A DNA stretch of 64,000 nucleotides, taken from the NCBI GenBank assembly GCA_030765065.1, contig CM060981.1, forward strand, positions 227,547,152-227,611,151, written 5' to 3'. This DNA comes from Deroplatys truncata. Its lineage: Eukaryota; Arthropoda; Insecta; Mantodea; Mantidae. The translations under genes and the position numbers were made by a program. Of this stretch, positions 36,017 through 46,541 are shown piece by piece (position 1 is the first letter of the stretch; each line of letters opens with the position of its first letter). Below the pieces are notes generated by a model. That model saw only the letters and a program-made list of their open reading frames with translations, was not told the origin of the DNA and made no database searches.

Positions 36017-37101
36017 AGGATATATAGAGGAATTCGAGCACAGTTTTTTGCGTTTATATGGGAAAGGATAGGGAAAACGAGGCTAGATGCGACGGTTCAA
36101 GGAGGAAAATGCGTTTATATGGGAGAGATAGGGAATACGAGGACTGACGCTAGGCTAGACAGTGGTAGGAGGGGGAGTGCGCTTTATATGAGAGCGTTAG
36201 GGTATACGATGAGAGGTGCTAGGCTAGACCGAGGCTGAGTAATGTATGGTTTATATGAGCGGTATAGGAAAACGATGAGAGGTGTTAGACTAGACAGGGC
36301 TTGAAACGTAGTGCATGGTTTATATGAGAGATATAGGAAAACGAGGAAAGGTGTTAGGCTAGACAGAAGTCGAGGAGTAGAGTATGGTTTATATGAGAAG
36401 TATAGGAAAACGAGAAGAGGTATTAGGTTAGGAGAATTGAGTTTGTATTTATAAGGAGAGACGAGAAAACGGAGAGAGATCCTATGCTAGGATAGACAGG
36501 TGTTAAAGTTAGGTTAGATAGGAAACCAAGGAGTGATACTCAGCTAGAGGGGGGGCAGGAGGGAATGAGCTTTTGAGAGGTAGGGGATACGGGGAGTGGT
36601 GTTAGACTAGACAGGGCTTGAAACGTAGGGCATGGTTTATATGTATGAGAAGTATAGGAACAGGAAGAGGGGTGCTAGGCTAGACAGAGGTTGAGGAGTA
36701 GAGTATAGTTTATATGAGAGGTATAGGAAAACGAGGAGAGGAGTTAGAGTAGACAGAGGTCGAGGAGCAGAGTATGGTTTATGTGAGAGTCATAGGTAAA
36801 CGAGAGAGGCGTTAGGCTAGACAGAGCTAGAGGAGTAGAGTATGGTTTATATGAGAGGTATAGGAACAGGAGGAGAGGTGTTAGGCTAGACAGGTAGTGT
36901 AGCAGTAGGAATATGGACTTATATACAGGAGAGATAGGCAATAGGAGGTGCTAGACTTGAAAGCGACTTTAGACCTGAACTTAGTGGAAAACTGTTTCAT
37001 GTCAATGTTCTAGACATGCCCATCACGTAACCTATTCAGGGAAAAGGTGACTCGTTCAGGGGAAAAAGGTGACTGCTCAGGGAAAAAGGAGGCCCACAAA
37101 G
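36017..37101 (+). repeat. 1085-bp direct repeat, inner copy
   Basis: The inner copy of the 1085-bp segment. It is the true mirror partner of the right tip and continues inward into the 21-bp array. Confidence 0.9.
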
Positions 37102-37340
37102 GGAAAAAGTTGACTAGCAAAGGGAAAAACGTGACCAGCAAAGGGAAAAAGGCGACCACCAAGGGAAAAATGTGACCAGCAAAGGGAAAAAGGTGACCAG
37201 CAAAGGGAAAAAGGCGACATGCAACGGGAAAAAGGTGACCAGTAAAGGGAAAAATGTCACCACCAAAGGGAAAAAGGCGAACACCAAAAGGAAAAAGTTG
37301 AGCCATGAAGGGAAAAAGGTGACCTGCAACGGGAAAAGCT
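37027..37340 (+). repeat. 21-bp tandem array with phased A-tracts, left arm
   Basis: About a dozen units of GGGAAAAAGGTGACCAGCAAA type, with small length variants. Each contains an A4-A5 tract, so the tracts recur about every 21 bp, two helical turns. The reverse strand reads as repeated FPLLVTF-type peptides at 37010-37384, an artefact of a period divisible by three. The mirror array is at 51860-52215. Confidence 0.85.
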
Positions 37341-38650
37341 AACCCACTAACACTAACAGGTAAGTAATTCAGGTAGTATTGCAAGAGGCTGACTGGATCA
37401 TAGCAGTGTATGATTTCACAGGTAATTCAGCTAGTATCGCATGTATTTAGGCTAATTCGTCTAGTAACACAGAATAGATTCCAGCTGCTAACTGCATCAT
37501 GACTCTGCATGATTTCACAGATAATTCAGCTAGTATCGTAGGTATTTAGGCTAATTCAGCTAGTATCACAAGAGGATAGATTCTAGGGTTGGGTATAGCA
37601 TAGTTTCATATTTCACAGGTAATTCAGAGGGTATCGTAGGTATTTAGGATAATTCAAGTAACATAGGTGTTTAGAGTAATTAAGCAAGCATTACAGGAGG
37701 GTAGGTTCCAGGGGTTGGTTATAACCTAGCTTCGTATTTCACAGATAGTTCAGGTAATATCGTAAGTATTTGAGGTAATCGACAGAGCTTCACAGATATT
37801 ATTGATAATTTCGATCAGAGATTTGTATCACAGCTATTTAAGGTAAATGCAGATGATTCAGGTTGTATCAATGGTTTTTGAGTCATTTTAACAGGTAATT
37901 CAGATAGTATCACAGGTGCTCGTGCTAATTTAGAGCAGGAATTCGTATCAGAGCTAGTTAAGGTAATTTCACATGATTCGGGTAGTATCACAGGTATTTA
38001 AATCATTTTCATAGCCAATTCCGCTAGTATCGTGAGCATTTAAGCTAATTCAGCTAGTATGACAGGAGGCTAGATTCCAGAGGCTAACTGCATCATAGCT
38101 ATGCATGTTTTTACAGCTAATTCAGCTAGTATCGTAGGTATTTAGGCTAATTCAGGTAGTATCACAGGAGGCTAGGTTCCAGGGTTGGGTATAGCATAGT
38201 TTCATATTTCAAGGTAATTCAGAGGTTATCGTAGGTATTTAGGATAATTCAAGTAACATAGGTGTTTAGAGTAATTAAGCAAGCATTACAGGAGGGTAGG
38301 TTCCAGGGGTTGGTTATAGCCTAGTTTCGTATTTTGCAGATAGTTCAGGTAATATCGTAAGTATTTGGGTAATCAGCATAGTTTCACAGATGCTCGTAAT
38401 AATTTCGATCAGAGATTTGTATCACAGCTATTTAAGGTAAATGCAGCTGATTCAGGTTGTATCAATGGTATTTGAGTCATTTTAACAGATAATTCTGATA
38501 GTATCACAGGTGCTCGTACTAATTTAGAGCAGGAATTCGTATCTGAGCTATTTAATGTAATTTCACACGATTCGGGTAGTATCACAGGTATTTAAGTCAT
38601 TTTAACAGGCAATTCAACTAGTATCACAGGTACTCATGGTAATATACAGA
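37341..38650 (+). repeat. Degenerate 'TTCAGCTAGTATC' repeat block, left arm
   Basis: Units of about 45-55 bp are built on GGTAATTCAGCTAGTATC and GTAGGTATTTAGGCTAATTC. A larger duplication of period 596 is visible: GGGTTGGGTATAGCATAGTT occurs at 37586 and 38182. Mirror copy at 50560-51830. No coding potential was seen. Confidence 0.8.
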
Positions 38651-39191
38651 GTAATTCGATTATAAAACTTTTCTCATCCAGCGTTACAACAATTTATATA
38701 CTTTTTTCTAAATCTTACAAATTTTTATATGTTAAACAGTTATTGTACGATGCAGAGGGGGATAAACTGTATATGGTTTACAAACTGAAAAGCTTTTCGT
38801 CAACATACCTTTATTTTAGTTCGTTGTAGGAGTCTCTCCCCTTTTATCTAGGCTTGAGACTACCACTAGGATTGCTCCTAATGGCAGGGTTACCACCTTC
38901 ACTTCCATCTTCTTTCTTCATCAGACGTCTGCTAGTTACATACACAGCACACGAATAAACTCCATTTTTAAGATTGTAGACTCACGAGAAAATCTTCATC
39001 TTCGACTTACATTCTCTTAAGCACTGTTTGTAATACTGTAATGTCCATACGCATAGGTAGTTATTCCATCCTCAGCAATAATTCTTTTATCATCAAACGG
39101 AGTCAATGCAATTTTATTCACTTGCACTGTGGTAACAGCATGCGTTCGTGATAGGATTAGATTCATGGGCGTTCTGATGATTTCACTGGTT
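38651..39191 (-). other. 3' flank of the left PolB gene
   Basis: On the minus strand an AATAAA at 38810-38815 lies about 380 bases past the PolB stop and may be its polyadenylation signal. The rest has no separate feature. Confidence 0.5.
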
Positions 39192-42100
39192 TTAAGACAG
39201 TCTGTATAACGAAATGTACTGCTTAATACCGCTACGTTTTATACCTTTAATCTTTTTTACCATTGACCCTCGAATATCTAAGGCATACATCTTAGGACGT
39301 AGTCCAACAAAGCGTAGGATGATTTTGCTATTAGCCTCATCTTTAAATTTTCCCAATACCTTCTTGTTCTGAGTAGAGTAACATATATGGTTGGCAGGGT
39401 AATCACATGTATCGAGATGCTCAAGAAAACGTAGCTTGTCCTGGTACACATCTTCAGTTGTAACACGATGAATGAACGAATCAGTGTCCATATACATAAG
39501 CTTCAGGTTTTCAGCTCCATAATAAGGCAACAACACGTCGTAATGATAGTTATACATTAATGTCTTGGAGATGTCCAACACACTCATACCAATGTATATA
39601 GGCTTGTTGAATACAATCTGACGAGAGGCCATATGTACAGCAGCTAGATTATCAGCATATATCGCCCTGTCGATAAACGTAGGCTTGGCGATCAGCTTCT
39701 CTAGAGTTTTTTCATTGCTCACCAGTCGTATATCCATACGGTTACGCAGGTTCTCCATAGTTTTTCCAAACATGGCGTTGTTAAAGAGTTTGTAGAGATC
39801 CTTCTCGAAATAATTTGCAGCTTGTTGTCGTAGACTGTTGTTAAATTCCAAATAAGGTTTCAACCACCGAGACTGTAGGAATTGTAGCACACGATGGATT
39901 TTTGTTAGTCGTAGTCCATGACTAAGAGCTTGCTTCAAAGCCATGTAATGCACTACATACTTCTTTCGAGGTCCAAGATGGGATATCAGTTTCTTTGTAG
40001 ATGCTTCCAATGGTTTAATACACTCTGGCAGAAAAGGTAGATCGTTGTGTAGATCGTGAAGTTCTGCAGGATACTCGATGTCGACTTCTAATATGTACCC
40101 ATGAGGATCATCTTCTTGTAGTGTTTCTAAGTTGATTTCTTCAGGCAAAACCCACTGAAATCCACCAAAAGGAAGGGCGTGACACATTGCCCAGCCATAT
40201 TGGTTATTAGCGTCCTCGTATGTGATAAATTGGGTTAGTCTCGACGGATCAAACTTCTCCATATAAGTGTTATTAGCCTCAGCATACCGATGAGAAACTT
40301 GGCATAAACCTCCTCTTATACCTGATTCCACCATGAGTAGTTGATCATAATCTTGTAACAGCTCTAACTTAATTCCAGTATACAGTAACATAGCGTCCCA
40401 TGTTAGACCTGGAGAGGTAAAATAATGGGCGGGATCGACTTTGTGTGTTTTAAGGGTTTTCTCTCTGAACGTCTCAAAGACGTCAGCTAGAAGAAGTACA
40501 TCCGAAGTTAAGTAGAGATCGCTGTACTCTCCCAGGTTTCTCACATTAAACAGCTCCCATACATTTCTAGCATGATCGTAGTCAGCATCAGTAATTTCTT
40601 CTTCATTTAATCTATTGTAGAAGGAGTCCTTAGGAGGCAAGCAGGTCTCGTTCAGGGCATCCCATGACGTAACAAAATCATATGGAAATACACCCTTACG
40701 GGTCATCAACTTCAATTTGTCTTCTCCAAAGTACTTTAGCGTTTCAGGATACGAGGTTAGATTTTTTACCAACTTATCCAAGCTTGTACTGAGGAATCGG
40801 AAGCTATCCACAAATCGAAGCTTTATATCTCCTACATACTTGATGAATGAGATATAGCTTTCTTCAGAGTTAGGAATTACCTCCACACGTTCACTTGTAC
40901 AACCCAGCTCCTTAATGAAATGAGAGTCATATCCGCTAAGGTTATGCATGAAGACTGGTATATATTTAGGTGTTTTGCAGGCTAAATTACATTCATTATG
41001 AAGACTTCCACGATATTCACCGCTGATGTGATCATGGTCGCGTACTTTATAGTTCTCTTCTGTAAAGGGTTTTCCACACAAGTAGCATGTCGTAGAAGAC
41101 TCGAAATCCTTTTGCTGTTGATCCGTAAGTTTCAGAGGCTTAGCAGATTTGTATATATTACCAATCATTTTTGCAAGAGATGTCAGGTACAGCATAAACT
41201 TCTGAGCAGCATCAGCACCACGATACACATAGGGTTGCTTAGGAAGATCAGTTTCGAGATGTTCAACACTGGATGTAGGTTTCACGTAAACACAGAAGCT
41301 CATTGGTGTGTGCTCTTGATAAGGGGTTGTATAGGAAGTTTCAGGATTGGGTGTACACGTATGGCATGGAGTGAGAATACTCTCAAAATCAGCATAGATG
41401 ACATAAGGTACTTTCAGCATCCTCTCAACATTTTTAAACTGTGCAATTGCTTTCTCCTTGCTAGGCATAACAACCCTTGCAACACCATGTTGAATACAGA
41501 CGGCTGCATGTTCTTGTAGTTTTTCCAGTCCACTTCGTCCATATCGATTATCAAAATGTGTAAAACAGCGCTTGCAGGTATAAACACGTTCATTACATTT
41601 AGTTTTCTGGCGTCGAACGAGCTTCTCAAAATTCCTTATATACACGTAGTGATGTTTTCCACTGCTGTCATTCAATAGTAGCAGGTCGCGATGTTCAGGT
41701 AGTTCAATATCAGCAACCTTTATCGGATACACTTCGTGCTTCTCATCCAGCCCGAAAACGTTAATAGACATATTGTTAAGCTTCTCAAATTTAGGTATTT
41801 GAGAAAGTGGAGTAGGGTAGGAAACACAGCTGAAGTTGTACTTGTCTTGAAGTTGTTTGTATTTGTTCACACGCTGTGCATTCTTCCCTATGAATTTAGC
41901 TAATATAGAGTACATGAAACATTTCTCGTCGGTAAAGTTCTGAATGTTTATACACGCTTCTTTAGCTCCAACAGATGACGGTAGTGGTATGTAGCTACTT
42001 CCTCGTAACGGGTTGTACTTGTTGATACGAAGTCGAACTCCTTCCACAGCAAGCAAAGCCCAGCTGCTACCCTTAAGCTGAGACTCCTCCATTTCAGTCA

Positions 42101-42554
42101 CCAATTTCTTGAATTTCACTTCCATCGTTGACTCCAGATCAGTTTCCAGGAAAGCAGCTTGATTCCGTGTTTTAAATGTTTTGTCACAGGTTTCTCCAAC
42201 ACTGTTAACAAATCGACACTCAGCCAGCAGATTAATTTTAACACTCTTATGAATGCTAAGCTCTTTATGCACAGCCTGGATTATACGTTGTTTTGCCTCT
42301 TGCAGATACATATTCAGGTCCTTAGCTGATTCGCATCGTATAAAATACGATTTCAATCGTCCTTCGAATGAAGTTTCGTATTCTTTCATATCACAGTCCT
42401 CCATTGTTGACAGTAACTGATGTTTAGTTGGCTCCAATCTTCTTTTCTTCTGAGGGCTGCTTATTTCACATATATCTTCATGTCGCTGCCCCTTATAACC
42501 ATCTTTGAAGGTTACATTACAATGTTTACATTTGAAGAGCTTCTTGCAGCTCAT
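39192..42554 (-). CDS. polB: Protein-primed family-B DNA polymerase of Polinton type, left copy (fossil)
   Basis: An 1120-residue frame. It opens with C2H2-like zinc fingers (CKHCNVTF...H, 8-25), and a further Cys/His finger lies at about 328-353 (CKRCFTHF). The 3'-5' exonuclease follows with DFE at 389-391, the second motif HNLSGYDSHF at 537-546 and a third around DVLLLADVFE (685-694). An HNH/endonuclease VII-like insert (CYLC at 490-493, RDHDH at 505-509, HNEC) sits between the exonuclease motifs, as in insect members of the family. The polymerase has motif A DANNQYGW (781-788), motif B LYKLFNNAMFGK (920-931) and motif C YMDTDS (1021-1026), then RPKMY (1086-1090). Such enzymes copy linear DNA from a protein primer. 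It looks whole as a single frame; the true start may lie slightly upstream, toward 42650. Confidence 0.92.
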   Translation of the reverse strand: MSCKKLFKCKHCNVTFKDGYKGQRHEDICEISSPQKKRRLEPTKHQLLSTMEDCDMKEYETSFEGRLKSYFIRCESAKDLNMYLQEAKQRIIQAVHKELSIHKSVKINLLAECRFVNSVGETCDKTFKTRNQAAFLETDLESTMEVKFKKLVTEMEESQLKGSSWALLAVEGVRLRINKYNPLRGSSYIPLPSSVGAKEACINIQNFTDEKCFMYSILAKFIGKNAQRVNKYKQLQDKYNFSCVSYPTPLSQIPKFEKLNNMSINVFGLDEKHEVYPIKVADIELPEHRDLLLLNDSSGKHHYVYIRNFEKLVRRQKTKCNERVYTCKRCFTHFDNRYGRSGLEKLQEHAAVCIQHGVARVVMPSKEKAIAQFKNVERMLKVPYVIYADFESILTPCHTCTPNPETSYTTPYQEHTPMSFCVYVKPTSSVEHLETDLPKQPYVYRGADAAQKFMLYLTSLAKMIGNIYKSAKPLKLTDQQQKDFESSTTCYLCGKPFTEENYKVRDHDHISGEYRGSLHNECNLACKTPKYIPVFMHNLSGYDSHFIKELGCTSERVEVIPNSEESYISFIKYVGDIKLRFVDSFRFLSTSLDKLVKNLTSYPETLKYFGEDKLKLMTRKGVFPYDFVTSWDALNETCLPPKDSFYNRLNEEEITDADYDHARNVWELFNVRNLGEYSDLYLTSDVLLLADVFETFREKTLKTHKVDPAHYFTSPGLTWDAMLLYTGIKLELLQDYDQLLMVESGIRGGLCQVSHRYAEANNTYMEKFDPSRLTQFITYEDANNQYGWAMCHALPFGGFQWVLPEEINLETLQEDDPHGYILEVDIEYPAELHDLHNDLPFLPECIKPLEASTKKLISHLGPRKKYVVHYMALKQALSHGLRLTKIHRVLQFLQSRWLKPYLEFNNSLRQQAANYFEKDLYKLFNNAMFGKTMENLRNRMDIRLVSNEKTLEKLIAKPTFIDRAIYADNLAAVHMASRQIVFNKPIYIGMSVLDISKTLMYNYHYDVLLPYYGAENLKLMYMDTDSFIHRVTTEDVYQDKLRFLEHLDTCDYPANHICYSTQNKKVLGKFKDEANSKIILRFVGLRPKMYALDIRGSMVKKIKGIKRSGIKQYISLYRLS

Positions 42555-42793
42555 CTCGTGTCTTCTCTTGTCATAACCTCGGAGGAACTTCTTCCCACAT
42601 TTTCCGCATGCATATCCAGTAGCGCTTGGAATAATATCCTTATACGCTGAGTTATTTATCTTTATTCTTGATGTAATAACGTATTAATCACTGATTCAAT
42701 GAAATGTACACCTCTTCACCTTGATACCACTTTAGAAAGCTGATTATTCTTGGAGAGAACACGATGTTAACACCTCAAGACTAATTAGCACAA

Positions 42794-42826
42794 TGAAGTC
42801 CAATGCCCTAGATCACCATATTTATA
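42794..42826 (-). promoter_or_regulatory. Core promoter of the left PolB gene
   Basis: On the minus strand TATAAA (42826-42821) lies 32 bases before a TCATT initiator-like site (A at 42794), about 140-240 bases upstream of the PolB start region. The same arrangement is mirrored at 46375-46407. Confidence 0.6.
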
Positions 42827-43309
42827 GAGGGAGCACGAACCTTTTAGATCAATCATAAACTCGTTTCATAACCAGATGTATATGATCGCTCAACGTGTAT
42901 TAACCCCCCAGCCATATAACCTCAAGTCTAGAGACAGGATGTTTATGACGTCAGACAGAATGTCTGACAGCATCAAACACGTTTAAACTCGTCTAATATC
43001 TACCTGCTTATGCTGTCACACCAGCAAGAGAAGCATTCTCCCACGCTCATTCAGACATATATTTCAAATTCAAAGCCTACCACCACCATCACCACCTATT
43101 GTACCAAGGTTAATTCCTGCTGTATTATCACAATACTTAAAGTAAAAGCTTAAAAGGTAACGTAGAAGACTTTCCCCCTTATTTACTTAATTATTTCATG
43201 TTTTATTCCCTTTTCAATTCTTCCTTTCCATCTTCTCACAGAAAGACCATTACATTTCACTACAATCATGAGAAAAGCAATTTTACCAGAGTTACACAGA
43301 TTCTAAGCT

Positions 43310-44557
43310 TCTAAATCGAACCCGGTAATACTTTTAATAAATGTATTTTAGCTCCCCAATATCAACATCTACCATTTAATCTTTACTCGAACCTGATATG
43401 ATCCATAAGCTTGAGGATATATGAAATCACCCCTTCGGGATTCGATCTGAGTACTTTAGAGTAATATTTGTCACGATAACGATATTTAAGGACTAGATAC
43501 TCTCTTTACGTTTACCTTGACATGTCTATATAAATTAAATTACGAGTTATTAAATCTTTGCAAGTAAATTTCATTGAATCGGTATTCGAACCCAGAACAC
43601 CAGGAACAAAATAATTTATAATATTAGTCTGACATGTTAAACAAAGCGGTATGCAGTTACATCATCGATCTAAGTGATATATTCTAGTGTACAGAGGAAA
43701 ATTAAGGAAGTCATTAAAAGATGGGGAATCGAACCAAGCACAACTGATTGACAACTATATACAGCATTAATCACCCAGTACAGAACCTATCAATCATGCT
43801 TTGGCGCACTCCTCTACCTCACTTAGTTCCCGAGATAATGAAAATTTAAAAATTAAGGATCGAACCCAGGACGTCAGGTATCTAGTTACACATCTACAAG
43901 ATACTACCTATTAACATAAATGCAATAAACTTTATTTGGTGTCCTTATTGTAATTAGTTTAGGAGTTATTAAATTTATAATTAAATTACATTTTATCAGT
44001 ATTCGAACCCAGAACACCAGAAACAAAATTATTTACAATATTAGTTTGATATGTTTAAAAGAGCTGTATGTAGTTACAGCATCAATCTAAGTGATATATT
44101 CTAGAGTATAGAGAAAAATTAAGGAAGCCATTAAAAAACTCGGGATTCGAACTAGAGACAACTGATTGAAAATTATATACAGTATTAATTACACATTATA
44201 ATAGCTATCAAACATGCTTTGATCCATTCCTCTAGCTTTCTTAGTTTCCGAGATAATGGAGATTTAAGCATTAAGAATCGAACCCGGGACACCAGGTACC
44301 AAAATATACATTTACATGAAACTACCTAATGACATTAATGTAATAAAGTTCATTTGGCGTCTTAATCTTAATTAGTCTCTGAGTTATTAGAAGATGAATT
44401 TGTAATCACTCCTAGGATTCGAACCCAGGCATCCCGGTTAACTTGAAACAATGTCCTAATGACACGGCGTATTTCAAAGAATTGATTAGTTTTTATCTCA
44501 TTGCTCTATCTCTTGTCATTCAGGAGATATAAGCGATTAAACATTAGACAGATTAGG
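43310..44557 (-). repeat. Array with box B-like GGTTCGA motifs, left half of the palindrome centre
   Basis: On the minus strand motifs like GGTTCGATCC, GGGTTCGAATAC or AGTTCGAATCCC recur near 43318, 43573, 43724, 43858, 44001, 44147, 44275 and 44418, mostly 128-150 bases apart. Two successive groups of three align with each other at a period of about 428 bases (for example the CCAGAACACCAG blocks near 43585 and 44013). The motif matches the tRNA internal promoter box B, but no box A or cloverleaf could be built. Mirror array at about 44637-45885. Confidence 0.7.
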
Positions 44558-44636
44558 CGGGGCTGGTTACACATGTTTACATGTGTTAAAACACATGTAA
44601 ATCAGTGGGCGGCATCTCTCTGTTGGCCAGCTCTCT
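44558..44636. other. Central loop of the giant palindrome with a 24-bp hairpin
   Basis: About 80 bases separate the arms, which pair from GATTAGG (ending at 44557) with CCTAATA (starting near 44637). Inside the loop, 44577-44600 is a near-perfect hairpin, TTACATGTGTT then AA then AACACATGTAA. Confidence 0.75.
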
Positions 44637-45885
44637 CCTAATATGTCTACTGTTTAATCGCTTATATCTCCTGAATGACAAGAGATAGAGCAATGAGATA
44701 AAAACTAATCTATTCTTTGAAATGCGCCGCGTCATTAGGACATTATTCCAAGTTGACCGGGATGCCTGGGTTCGAATTCTAGGAGTGATTACAAATTCAT
44801 CTTCTAATAACTCAGAGACTGATTAAGATAAAGACGCCAAATAAACTTTATTACATTAAGGTCCTTAGGTAGTTTCTTGTGAATGTATATCTTGGTACCT
44901 GGTGTCCTGGGTTCGATCCTTAATTTTTAAATCTCCATTATCTCGGAAACTAAGAAAGCTAGAGGAATGGATCAAAGCATGTTTGATAGGTGTTATAATG
45001 TGTAATTAATACTGTATATAATTTTCAATCAGTTGTCTCTAGTTCGAATCCCGAGTTTTTAATGACTTCCTTAATTTTTCTCTATACTCTAGAATATATC
45101 ACTTAGATTGATGCTGTAACTACATACAGCTCTTTTAAACATATCAAACTAATATTGTAAATAATTTTGTTTCTGGTGTTCTGGGTTCGAATACTGATAA
45201 AATGTAGTTTAATTATAAATTTAATAACTCCTAAACTAATTACAATAAGGACACCAAATAAACTTTATTGCATTTATTTTATTGGGTAGTATCTTTAAGA
45301 TGTGTAATTAGATACCTGACGTCCTGGTTTCGATCCTTAATTTTTAACTTTTCATTATCTCGGGAACTAAGTGAGGTAGAGGAGCGCACTAAAGCATGAT
45401 TGATAGGTTCTGTACTGGGTGATTAATGCTGTATATAGTTGTCAATCAGTTGTGCTTGGTTCGATTCCCCATCTTTTAATGACTTCCTTAATTTTCCTCT
45501 GTACACTAGAATATATCACTTAGATCGATGATGTAACTGCATACCGCTTTGTTTAACATGTCAGACTAATATTATAAATTATTTTGTTCCTGGTGTTCTG
45601 GGTTCGAATACCGATTCAATGAAATTTACTTGCAAAGATTTAATAACTCGTAATTTAATTTATATAGACATGTCAAGGTAAACGTAAAGAGAGTATCTAG
45701 TCCTTAAATATCGTTATCGTGACAAATATTACTCTAAAGTACTCAGATCGAATCCCGAAGGGGTGATTTCATATATCCTCAAGCTTATGGATCATATCAG
45801 GTTCGAGTAAAGATTAAATGGTAGATGTTGATATTGGGGAGCTAAAATACATTTATTAAAAGTATTACCGGGTTCGATTTAGAAG
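44637..45885 (+). repeat. Array with box B-like GGTTCGA motifs, right half of the palindrome centre
   Basis: Mirror of the left array: GGGTTCGAAT-type motifs recur at intervals of about 128-150 bases from about 44769 to 45874. No tRNA gene could be folded from it. Confidence 0.7.
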
Positions 45886-46374
45886 CTTAGAATCTGTGTA
45901 ACTCTGGTAAAATTGCTTTTCTCATGATTGTAGTGAAATGTAATGGTCTTTCTGTGAGAAGATGGAAAGGAAGAATTGAAAAGGGAATAAAACATGAAAT
46001 AATTAAGTAAATAAGGGGGAAAGTCTTCTACGTTACCTTTTAAGCTTTTACTTTAAGTATTGTGATAATACAGCTGGAATTAACCTTGGTACAATAGGTG
46101 GTGATGGTGGTGGTAGGCTTTGATTTTGAAATATATGTCTGAATGAGCGTGGGAGAATGCTTCTCTTGCTGGTGTGACAGCATAAGCAGGTAGTTATTAG
46201 ACGAGTTTAAACGTGTTTGATGCTGTCAGACATTCTGTCTCTGGGTGTGACGTCATAAACATCCTGTCTCTAGACTTGAGGTTATATGACTGGGGGGTTA
46301 ATACACGTTGAGCGATCATATACATCTGGTTATGAAACGAGTTTATGATTGATCTAAAAGGTTCGTGCTCCCTC

Positions 46375-46407
46375 TATAAATATGGTGATCTAGGGCATTG
46401 GACTTCA
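46375..46407 (+). promoter_or_regulatory. Core promoter of the right PolB gene
   Basis: TATAAA at 46375-46380 and a TTCATTG initiator-like site with A at 46407, 32 bases apart, lie 135 bases before the start codon region at 46542. This is the mirror of the left copy. Confidence 0.6.
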
Positions 46408-46541
46408 TTGTGCTAATTAGTCTTGAGGTGTTAACATCGTGTTCTCTCCAAGAATAATCAGCTTTCTAAAGTGGTATCAAGGTGAAGAGGTGTACATTTC
46501 ATTGAATCAGTGATTAATACGTTATTACATCAAGAATAAAG

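Noticed and set aside
33229-36041. Minus-strand frames rich in LSSLTPLLLFLYLSYKPYSTP-like repeats
   Set aside because: They come from the 70/140-bp satellite-like array and occur identically at mirror positions in the right arm. Not genes.
37010-37384. Open frames encoding FPLLVTFFP-type repeats, also at 51813-52249, resembling a repetitive membrane protein
   Set aside because: They are translations of a 21-bp tandem array, open in several phases because the period is a multiple of three, with no start or splice context.
40998-41519. Plus-strand 173-codon frame inside the left PolB gene (mirrored at 47827-48201)
   Set aside because: Antisense shadow of the polymerase coding sequence.
43310-45885. 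A mirrored tRNA gene array at the palindrome centre
   Set aside because: Only box B-like motifs recur. There is no box A at the right distance and no cloverleaf could be built.
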